This document shows positions 21,901 through 33,900 of a stretch of DNA of 64,000 nucleotides, in pieces (position 1 is the first letter of the stretch; the number at the start of each line of letters is the position of its first letter). Both the position numbers and the translations under genes were made by a program. Under the pieces are notes generated by a model that was given only the letters and a program-made list of their open reading frames with translations, searched no databases and was not told the DNA's origin. The DNA comes from Mimachlamys varia (Eukaryota > Mollusca > Bivalvia > Pectinida > Pectinidae): assembly GCA_947623455.1 (NCBI GenBank), contig OX392527.1, forward strand, positions 64,059,115-64,123,114, written 5' to 3'.

Positions 21901-24900
21901 GTACAATTTGAATTAACATATGAAGAATTATCTAAGCTTCAACTCATTCTCCCCTGAAATTTCATGATGAACTGTTCCGTGCTTTGAATTGGAAGAGTTC
22001 AGATGTGTCTACAGGGGTGATTAAGCTACAAATCATCTACTGGTGGTTTATCAAACTACAGTGTACTACACTTAATATCATTCCTGTAAATATGACGTTC
22101 CTCTTTATATCATGTTTTTCCCAAGCACCATTTTTCTCTCTCTATATAATCTATTTATAGATGTAATTTTATTTGGTTAATAATTATTATCATGTATTTT
22201 GAGTTGAATTCCTCTTAATATCATGTTTTTTTTAACCATTCACATAAAATGATGTCATTTCCATTGATTTCAGATACAACTTGTACTAAATATTGCATAG
22301 AAAATAAAAAAATAATCCCAAAAATTATTTTTAATTTGAATAATGTAACGTTATCTATATATTGATACATCTTCATAATTATGTACAATAAATAGCTTAC
22401 TTTTAGTTATGGAGATTGGAAATGCACTATATTTAGTGGTAAAAACATGTTTCTCTTAATGTTACATTCCTGTTAATATCATGTTTTTGTCTGACAAATG
22501 CAGCATGATATAAAGAGGAGTGCACTGTACTTGGTCAAGAAGCAGATGCAAAACGACATATATAAAGATGTTCTAGTGTATACATGTAGTGTCTAAGTGC
22601 TTGATAAACTAGTTTATGTTTACACACTTTTTATTCGCTTGTCAAATGATGGGACTTATTATGATATGGTGTTGTCTGTTCTTCCGTCCAGTGATCTCAT
22701 CCCGCTGTTTTCAACAGATCTCTGTCAAACAATGTACATTTATCCACCATGACATGATGATTCATCTATATTTGGAAGAGTTACTGCCCTTTACATAGTT
22801 CACAATCTAAATCAGGGCTCTCGCTGGGCTGTATTTGGGGCCGAAATTCGGCCCCATTCCCAATCTAAAATAGTATGTTTTTTTCACAATCGCTCAAGCT
22901 GATTTTCACAATTGCCTCCGTGTTAAGTTACAGAATGCTATTAACAAATTTAGAGCATTAAGAGACAGGGCTTTGGACTTCTGAAACAACAATAAACTAC
23001 TTTGAATCTATAAGAGAAGAAATTTTTAGTTGTTTTCTTATATTTGTCAATATCTTAAATTTTCACAATTTTAGTCAATACCGCGATATCTTTCACAATT
23101 CTGAAGGCCCCGGCCCCATTCACACTAAAGTGAGAGAGAGCCCTGTAAATCTTCTCCAGAGATCTTTGCAGTTTTCAAACTTTGTAAAATTCACCAGGAC
23201 ATTCATAATTGACATCTAGTTGTGATTTCCTGAACATCTGTACAATTTGACTGTATTTGGAAGAGTTATTGCCCCTTGCATATTTCACAACCAAGACCTT
23301 TAATTTGTTGAGATATCTTCCCAAATTTTTCAACCAGTTTCTTTCAAACATTTTTGTAGGTTTCACTTTCACAATTAAATTACTTCTACATTCTGATACA
23401 ATTATGTCTTTCACTTTGGCATGGGATGGTTGTATATAATTCCGCCCCACAACACTTTTCTTTATAAATACCCTGTATCTAATTCTGTTATAGTGGGACA
23501 TGGAAGACCTACCAATGGACGAGATGATGGACGAACTGGATGGAATGGAGGTGCCACAACCTGTTGGTAACCGTTACAACACCACCAACAGGGTTGTACA
23601 AAACAACCACAGGACTACTACCCAATCCTCAACAAACAACAGAAACAACAACGGGACGACTACCCAATCCTCAACAAACAACAGAAACAACAACGGGACG
23701 ACTACCCAATCCTCAACAAACAACAGAAACAACAGCATATCCACGGCTAGGAACGGTCAACAGCACAAGATCACTTCAGCCCAGTCTCGCGGTGCATCGT
23801 ACACAAATGGCGGGCTGAAAAATGAACTGAGCAGTCAATCAAAATACAATGAAAATGTTACCTTGAGGAATTTGATCTCTGACTCACGATCAGATAGAAG
23901 ACATTCACCTGAGGAGGGGCCCAATCGGAAGAGACAAAGACTTGGTGACAGTTCTAGTGCAGGTGTGAAAAACACTTCGTCAGTGCCTTCAAACTATGAG
24001 TCCATGTTTAATGACGACTTCGAGGATGACTTTGATGATTTTGAAGATGTGCTGTCTCCCGTAATTGGGAACAGCAGAGCTTCAAATTCAAATGTGATTT
24101 CTAAACCAGTGGTTAAAAAAGACTCCGATACATTTGAGATTTCCGCTGGAGAAAATGCAGGGGAAAAGGTCAAAAAGTTACTGTCCCCATTTGAATCAAA
24201 TTCACAAAATAGCAAAGAAAAGCCAGTAGGAAATGGTGTGGGGAAAAGTAGTAGGAAGCCATTATTTTCTAACTCATCTGGAATATCTGTCGATAATAAT
24301 ACAATAAACGTACCTGTTAAATTCGAACCGTCCTCACCGGTAAGTGTGGTATGTCCTTTAGCTGCTGTAGATAAGAGGGTCAGCGGAGGTCAAGTCACTC
24401 TGAACAAGTTCGTAAGGACCCCGCCCGCTGGACGGATGGACAATGAAGCACCAGTGCGGCAAAATGAAAATGCAGCGAAGAGTTGTGACGGACAGAAAAA
24501 ATTGACAGACTTCCCGTTGGTCAAATCTTCCTATGGTAATATTGACAACAGATTCTTTATACTAGAAATAGTGTGTATATACCACCCATTCAAACTCTGC
24601 CCTTTACCTAGATTAAAATTCAATCTTGCCTTGTGTTGATCTCCCATTTCTCATTTGACTATAGGTTGTCTCCATCTAACAATGTATTGTATTATGTTTG
24701 AATTTTTTTTTAATTTAAAGCGTTCTCTTTCGTATTTGATTTTAACCTTGAATCCTGCATTGATATTATACAACTGTTTTATATACACCAAAATGTTGCT
24801 ATTTAAGCAAAGAATGTTTTAGCAAATGTTAAATTGTTAGTCTTATAACACACGTTGCTATATTGATGACAAAATTAATTAGGGCTTTATGTAAGTTTAT

Positions 24901-27900
24901 CAGCAATAACAATGTGTTCATTACTTATATTTACATTTTGATGGAATTTTTGTGCTTAATTTAGTTATTTTGAACAGCAAATCAAGTGTAGACAACAATA
25001 GAGATTGATGATGTCACAAAAGCATTTTATAGTTTGAGGCAGTGGGTGTGATAGGCATATGGTTGCAACTGCTTCTTAGCATTGTGTCAATGGGAAAATG
25101 TGGAACAAACGTAAATATAACCTAATAACAGCAGGACCTATTGCATCCATAAAAAAAAAGAAAATTTGATGAATTATTTATTTCAGGGGTTGATGCTGAA
25201 CCTTTCACCTACCTGTCGATTGTGAAGAAACATCTTACTCCAGACGACAGTGTTACATTCAAAGTGAAGGTCAGTGTAATATGAAAATCCATGGACTCGT
25301 GTTCGTTCTGCATCCTTGAAAAGGGCTGCGGTGACTGAATGGTTATGGTGTCCTGACATTCTACCACTATCCCCCACTAGGTCAGTTGGTTGGGAGTTTG
25401 AAACCCACATGGGGCAGTTGCTAAGTACTGACTGTAGGTCGGTGGTTTTTCTCTGGGTACTCCGGCTTTCCTCCACCTCCAAAACTGGCACATCCTTAAA
25501 TGATGACCCTGGTTGTTAATAGGACGTACCATTTTAACAAATCTATACCAATGTTTATTTAACAATTTATCTTGAGGGTGTAATGCCCAGCTATGACAAG
25601 GGTCATACTTTCTTCGCCTCAGTTTTCCAGTGGTGTGATACTTTGTGATACACAATAAATTTCATGTATATTTTCACTTTAATTTCTGTACTGCTACCTG
25701 TTCACCTTTTTTCAGTAACTGCAAATACTAAAACTTTCTGACAATTTGAGTTAAATTTTGTGAAATTGAAATGTATGTAATATATTGTGAATATCGGTAC
25801 AGTGTATACTATAATTAGAAATTTTATTTACAGGCTTACATCTCAACTCTGATTGGTCGTCTGGACAGCTCTGGTGGGAAAGAATGGACCCTGGCTTGTA
25901 AGATTAACGACGGGTCGGACAGTCTGGACGTGGACCTATGTAGTGGGGTAGGTCACTGTTTAAACCTTATTCACCCCTAAAGACACATTTGAACTCTTCC
26001 TATTCAAAGTTTGTAAAAGTCCATTTCGAAATTTAGGGATGAATGGGTTTAATAAGTAGAATCATTGCTTTCTATAAATATTTACACCAAATATATATCA
26101 AAGAAATTAAATACCATAAATACCAGTTTAATGCTAGGGCTTTTTGTGGAGGTGTTTTGGGGCCGTTAATGTGCTCCATTCCCAATTGAAATTGTTTCAT
26201 ATTTAAGCCAAATTCCCCAAAACCCTGAATATGTAATTGGACAAGGGGAAAGTAATAAAGATAGTGCTGTTGCTGAGGCTCGAACCTGTGACCCTTGGCT
26301 CTCAAGCCTGATGCTCTATCGACTGAGCTAAAGGGAAATTCCCTACAGCTCATGCTTGTAAGGCAACATAATCAATGCACATCTTTTACAAATGTCCGAA
26401 CTCTTTAATAATCAGAAAATATCCTTGGTACCATAAAAAGATTGAATTTTAATGTCTCAGAAAGCCAACCTTGGTAGTAGTCAAAATATCCAAAACGAAC
26501 TTGCAGATACAGGGGAGGGGGTGGTCAGACTGCTGGATTTGAGTTGCCTCCCTTAACTTGGTACAGAACAGTGGTAAAAAGAAGTTGTCATGTTATTGTC
26601 AACCGATCTGAATATTGCATACCCGTTAACCTTTCCTCATTAGGAAGGAGATTTTCTCATTTTGACCAAAATTAACCAATCTTCCTCAAAATCTCCCTCA
26701 TTTAAGTCCAAACTCACACAAACTCAAATCTACATCCTGTAGACATATCATATCCTTATTTAGTTATATATACATAACAGCAGGGTTTGTGTATACGTAA
26801 TGGCCATAACAGGTGTGTCTTGATCAAATGAATACTTTATCAAGTTATTTTGTTACATGTTCATAGAAAGGGAAAGAAAAATTGAGCCATGCAGTTTCAG
26901 TTCCATTTCACACACTTTCAATTTCTTTCTAATTATAATTGTGGAATGAGGGAGATCTCCCTGATTAGAATTGTGGAATGAGGGAGATCTGCATGATTAG
27001 AATTGTGGAATGAGGGAGATCTCCCTGATTAGAATTGTGGAATGAGGGAGATCTCCCTGATTAGAATTGTTGAATGAGGGAGATCTCCCTGATTAGAATT
27101 GTGGAATGAGGGAGATCTCCCTGGTTAGAATTGTGGAATGAGGGAGATCTCCCTGATTAGAATTGTGGAATGAGGGAGATCTCCCTGATTAGAATTGTGG
27201 AATGAGGGAGATCTGCATGATCAGAATTGTGGAATGAGGGAGATCTCCCTGATTATAATTGTGGAATGAAGGAGATCTCCCTGATTAGAATTGTGGAATG
27301 AGGGAGATCTCCCTGATTAGAATTGTGGAATGAGGGAGATCTGCATGATTAGAATTGTGGAATGAGGGAGATCTCCCTGATTAGAATTGTGGAATGAGGG
27401 AGATCTCCCTGATTAGAATTGTGGAATGAGGGAGATCTCCCTGATTATAATTGTGGAATGAGGGAGATCTCCCTGATTATAATTGTGGAATGAGGGAGAT
27501 CTCCCTGATTATAATTGTGGAACGAGGGAGATCTCCCTGATTAGAATTGTGGAATGAGGGAGATCTCCATGATTAGAATTGTGGAATGAGGGAGATCTGC
27601 ATGATTAGAATTGTGGAATGAGGGAGATCTCCCTGATTAGAATTGTGGAATGAGGGAGATCTCCCTGATTAGAATTGTGGAATGAGGGAGATCTGCATGA
27701 TTAGAATTGTGGAATGAGGGAGATCTCCCTGATTAGAATTGTGGAATGAGGGAGATCTCCCTGATTATAATTGTGGAATGAGGGAGATCTCCCTGATAAT
27801 AATTGTGGAACGAGGGAGATCTCCCTGATTAGAATTGTGGAACGAGGGAGATCTGCATGATCAGAATTGTGGAATGAGGGAGATCTGCATGATTAGAATT

Positions 27901-30900
27901 GTGGAATGAGGGAGATCTGCATGATTAGAATTGTGGAACGAGGGAGATCTCCCTGATTAGAATTGTGGAATGAGGGAGATCTGCATGATTAGAATTGTGG
28001 AATGAGGGAGATCTCCCTGATTAGAATTGTGGAATGAGGGAGATCTGCATGATTAGAATTGTGGAATGAGGGAGATCTCCCTGATTATAATTGTGGAATG
28101 AGGGAGATCTCCCCGATTAGAATTGTGGAATGAGGGAGATCTCCCTGATTAGAATTGTGGAATGAGGGAGATCTGCATGATTAGAATTGTGGAATGAGGG
28201 AGATCTCCCTGATTATAATTGTGGAATGAGGGAGATCTGCATGATTAGAATTGTGGAATGAGGGAGATCTGCATGATTATAATTGTGGAATGAGGGAGAT
28301 CTCCCTGATAATAATTGTGGAACGAGGGAGATCTCCCTGATTATAATTGTGGAATGAGGGAGATCTCCCTGATTATAATTGTGGAATGAGGGAGATCTGC
28401 ATGATTATAATTGTGGAATGAGGGAGATCTCCCTGATTAGAATTGTGGAACGAGGGAGATCTCCCTGATTAGAATTGTGGAATGAGGGAGATCTCCCTGA
28501 TTAGAATTGTGGAATGAGGGAGATCTGCATGATTAGAATTGTGGAATGAGGGAGATCTGCATGATTAGAATTGTGGAATGAGGGAGATCTCCCTGATTAG
28601 AATTGTGGAATGAGGGAGATCTGCATGATTAGAATTGTGGAATGAGGGAGATCTCCCTGATTAGAATTGTGGAATGAGGGAGATCTGCCTGATTAGAATT
28701 GTGGAATGAGGGAGATCTCCCTGATTAGAATTGTGGAATGAGGGAGATCTGCATGATTAGAATTGTGGAATGAGGGAGATCTGCATGATTATAATTGTGG
28801 AATGAGGGAGATCTGCATGATTAGAATTGTGGAATGAGGGAGATCTGCATGATTAGAATTGTGGAATGAGGGAGATCTGCATGATTAGAATTGTGGAATG
28901 AGGGAGATCTCCCTGATTAGAATTGTGGAATGAGGGAGGTCTGCATGATTAGAATTGTGGAATGAGGGAGATCTGCATGATTAGAATTGTGGAATGAGGG
29001 AGATCTCCCTGATTAGAATTGTGGAATGAGGGAGATCTGCATGATTAGAATTGTGGAATGAGGGAGATCTCCCTGATTAGAATTGTGGAATGAGGGAGAT
29101 CTCCCTGATTAGAATTGTGGAATGAGGGAGATCTCCCTGATTAGAATTGTTGAATGAGGGAGATCTCCCTGATTAGAATTGTGGAATGAGGGAGATCTCC
29201 CTGATTAGAATTGTGGAATGAGGGAGATCTGCATGATTAGAATTGTGGAATGAGGGAGATCTGCATGATTAGAATTGTGGAATGAGGGAGATCTCCCTGA
29301 TTAGAATTGTGGAATGAGGGAGATCTCCCTGATTAGAATTGTGGAATGAGGGAGATCTCCCTGATTAGAATTGTGGAATGAGGGAGATCTCCCTGATTAG
29401 AATTGTTGAATGAGGGAGATCTCCCTGATTAGAATTGTGGAATGAGGGAGATCTGCATGATTAGAATTTTGGAATGAGGGAGATCTCCCTGATTAGAATT
29501 GTGGAATGAGGGAGATCTGCATGATTAGAATTGTGGAATGAGGGAGATCTCCCTGATTAGAATTGTGGAATGAGGGAGATCTGCATGATTAGAATTGTGG
29601 AATGAGGGAGATCTGCATGATTAGAATTGTGGAATGAGGGAGATCTGCATGATTAGAATTGTGGAATGAGGGAGATCTCCCTGATTAGAATTGTTGAATG
29701 AGGGAGATCTCCCTGATTAGAATTTTGGAATGAGGGAGATCTCCCTGATTAGAATTGTGGAATGAGGGAGATCTGCATGATTAGAATTTTGGAATGAGGG
29801 AGATCTCCCTGATTAGAATTGTGGAATGAGGGAGATCTGCATGATTAGAATTGTGGAATGAGGGAGATCTCCCTGATTAGAATTGTGGAATGAGGGAGAT
29901 CTGCATGATTAGAATTGTGGAATGAGGGAGATCTGCATGATTAGAATTGTGGAATGAGGGAGATCTGCATGATTAGAATTGTGGAATGAGGGAGATCTGC
30001 ATGATTAGAATTGTTGAATGAGGGAGATCTCCCTGATTAGAATTGTGGAATGAGGGAGATCTCCCTGATTAGAATTGTGGAATGAGGGAGATCTGCATGA
30101 TTAGAATTGTGGAATGAGGGAGATCTCCCTGATTAGAATTGTGGAATGAGGGAGATCTGCATGATTAGAATTGTGGAATGAGGGAGATCTGCATGATTAG
30201 AATTGTGGAATGAGGGAGATCTCCCTGATAAGAATTGTGGAATGAGGGAGATCTGCATGAGTAGAATTGTGGAATGAGGGAGATCTGCATGATTAGAATT
30301 GTGGAATGAGGGAGATCTCCCTGATTAGAATTGTGGAATGAGGGAGATCTCCCTGATACCAAAATACCAAAATTAAATATCATGTAAGTCTTGATTCCTG
30401 TTCCTTTTAACAATAGAAAACAAGCAGCACACTTCATTTTGATGTGATTTTTCTTTTGTTGCTTTTTGATTTAGGTCTTGACAAGTCTGATTGGATTTTC
30501 AGCTCCTGACAGCATGGTAAGATTCTTAACTTCATAATATAAATTCTTAAAATAATTGATCAATAAGGATGAAAGACTAAATTTCCCTTATAGGTTGTAG
30601 TGTACCTACACTCATTTTGCTTTTAAATCTAAAATAAAAAAAGAAAACCTAGCTGTGATTTCAAGAAAAACTTTCGCTGGTATATCATCCTATTTCATAT
30701 TATTTTTCTAATAATGTAAAATAAAAATTGTTGTTTTAAATGTTTAAGACAAAGATAAATCTGCTATGATTTTGTTGTTGATAGGTGATGAAGAAAAGGG
30801 CGAAGCATGATCCCAGCATCAAAGATGTACTTGTGGAGGTATGCTTGGTTTGGTTTTTAGCTCACCTGGCCCGAAGGGCCAAGTGAGCTTATGTGATGGT

Positions 30901-33900
30901 GCAGCGTCCGTCGTCCGTCCGTCCGTCCGTCCGTCCTGCGTCTGTCAACTTTTTCCTTTAAACGACTTCTTCTAAAATACTGAAAGGCCCAGTGACATGA
31001 AATTTGGCTGGTAGATTTCTTGGAAGGAGCTGAACAAAGTTTGCGAAAAAAAATCACTTTGACCTAATTTCAAGGTCACAGGGGTCAAAAATGTTGAAAC
31101 CTTCAAACAACTTCTTCTAAAATGCCATCAGGCATAGAGACTTCATATTTGACCAGTAGCTTCCTTGGATGAAGCCAAATAAAGTTTGCGAAAAAAAATG
31201 ACCTTGACTTATATTCAAGGTCACAGTGAGGTTAAATTTATTTTAACCTTTAAACGACTTCTTCTGAAATACCAAAAGCCCTAGAAACATGGCATTTGGC
31301 TGAAAGGTTCCTTGGATGAAGCCCAATAAAGTTTGCGACAAAAAATGACCTTGACCTATATTCAAGGTCACAAGGGTCAAATCTGTTAAAACCTTTAAAC
31401 GACTTCTTCTGAAATACCAAAAGCCCTGGAAGCATGACATTTGGCTGAAATGTTCCTTGGATGAAGCCGGACAAAGTTTGCGAAAAGAAATGACCTTGAC
31501 CTATATTCAAGGTCACAGGGGTCAAATCTGTTAAAACCTTTAAACGACTTCTTCTGAAATACCAAAAGCCCTGGAAGCATGATATTTGGCTGAAAGGTTC
31601 CTTGGATGAAGCCCAATAAAGTTTGCGAAAAGAAATGACCTTGACCTTTATTCAAGGTCACAGGGGTCAAATCTGTTAAAACCTTTAAACGACTTCTTCT
31701 GAAATACCAAAAGCCCTGGAAGCATGATATTTGGCTGAAAGGTTCCTTGGATGAAGCCGGACAAAGTTTGCGAAAAGAAATGACCTTGACCTACATTCAA
31801 GGTCACAGGGGTCAAATCTGTTAAAACCTTTAAACGACTTCTTCTGAAATACCAAAAGCCATAGAAGCATGATATTTGGCTGAAATGTTTCTTAGATGAA
31901 GCCCGACAAAGTTTGGGAAAAGAAATGACCTTGACCTATATTCAAGGTCACAAGGGTCAAATCTGTTAAAACCTTTAAACGACTTCTTCTGAAATACCAA
32001 AAGCCCTAGAAGCATGAAATTTGGCTGATAGGTTTTCTTTGATAAAGCCCGACAAAGTTTGCGAAAAGAAATGACCTTGACCTATATTCAAGGTCACAGG
32101 GGTCAAATATGTTAAAACCTTTAAACGACTTCTTCTGAAATACCGAAAGCCCTAGAAGCATGACATTTGGCTGAAAGGTTCCTTGGAGGAAGCCCGACAA
32201 AGTTTGCGAAAAGAAATGACCTTGACTTATATTCAAGGTCACAGGAGTCAAATCTGTTAAAACCTTCGAACGACTTCTCCTGAAATACCAAAAGCCCTGG
32301 AAGCATGATATTTGGCTGAAAGGTTCCTTGGATGAAGCCCGACAAAGTTTGGAAAAAGAAATGACCTTGACCTATATTCAAGGTCACAGGAGTCAAATCT
32401 GTTAAAACCTTTAAACGACCTCTTCTGAAATACCAAAAGCCCTGGAAGCATGATATTTGGCTGAAAGGTTCCTTGGATGAAGCCGGACAAAGTTTGCGAA
32501 AAGAAATGACCTTGACCTTTATTCAAGGTCACAGGGGTCAATTCTGTTAAAACCTTTAAACAACTTCTTCTGAAATACCAAAAACCCTAGAAGCATTACA
32601 ATTGGCTGAAATCTTTCTTGGATGAAGCCCGACAAAGTTTGCGAAAAGAAATGACCTTGACCTATATTCAAGGTCACAAGGGTCAAATCTGTTAAAACCT
32701 TTAAACGACTTCTTCTGAAATACCAAAAGCCATAGAAGCATGATATTTGGCTGAAATGTTTCTTTGATGAAGCCCGACAAAGTTTGGGAAAAGAAATGAC
32801 CTTGACCTATATTCAAGGTCACAAGGGTCAAATCTGTTAAAACATTCAAACGACTTCTTCTGAAATACCAAAAGCCCTAGAAGCATGAAATTAAGCTGAT
32901 AGGTTTCTTGGATAAAGCCTGACAAAGTTTGCGAAAAGAAATGACCTTGATCTTTATTTGCCTAGAGACATGATATTTGGCTGGTAGCGTTCTGGGATGA
33001 AGCCAAATAAATTTTGAAAATGAAAATAATGTTGTCTTATAAGGTCACAGGGGTAAAATATGTTTAAATCTTAAGATGTTCTTCTAAATGTCTTACATTA
33101 AAAGTTTTAGGGGACTTTAGGGTTACACTGTAATTTAAGTCAGAGATTGATACCAGGTGAGCGATGCAGGCCCATTGGGCCTCTTGTAATTAGTTTTACA
33201 TCCCATTAACAGCTTAGGTCATTTAAGGACAGCCTCCAGGTGTATGTGATGTGAGGATGTGTGTTGAGTGCATGTGTACTTTTTGTAGTTGTGTATGTTC
33301 GTGTAACTGTAAGCCTCCTTGTAATATTGCTAAACTGACGCCAACTTTAAATTGTTACCACACTGAAGTATACAGCTTAAAACACCCCAGGCGGTCACAT
33401 TATACTGTCACAACATGAACTCACGGCACATTGTATCATGGTACAGTGGACTCCACTTAATATCATATTCCTCTTTATATCATGTTTTTCCCAAGCACCA
33501 TTTTTCTCTCTATATATAATAATCTCTATAATTTTATTTGGTTAATATCATGTATTTTGAGGTGAATTCCTCTTAATATCATGTTTTTTTAACCAATCAC
33601 ATAAAATGTCCAGAAAATGATGGAATTTCCATTGATTTCAGATACAACTTGAACAAAATGATGCATAGAAAATAATAAATAACCCCAAAAATGATTTTTA
33701 ATTGAAATAATGTTATCCATATATTGAAACATATTCATAATGTACTGTATTTGTACATTGAATATCTTACTTTTAGTTATGGAGATTGGAAATAAGCTAA
33801 ATTTAGTGGAAAAACATGTTTCTCTTAATGTCACATTCCTGTTAATGTCATGTTTTTGTCTGACAAATGTAACATGATATAAAGAGGAGTGCACTGTATC

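Noticed and set aside
24536..24642. Read-through end of RMI1 exon 8 as an alternative C-terminus
   Set aside because: The donor TATG|GTAATA joins in phase to exon 9, which encodes the OB2 fold. The read-through tail has no family likeness, though an intron-retention isoform cannot be excluded.
26925..30355. CRISPR-like array
   Set aside because: Units are contiguous 32-bp repeats with no unique spacers, and the DNA is eukaryotic and intronic.
31243..32925. Family of similar 60-100-codon minus-strand frames (KKSFKGFNRFDPCDLEYRS type)
   Set aside because: They repeat once per 145-bp unit and are interrupted at the same place each time, as expected of a non-coding tandem repeat.
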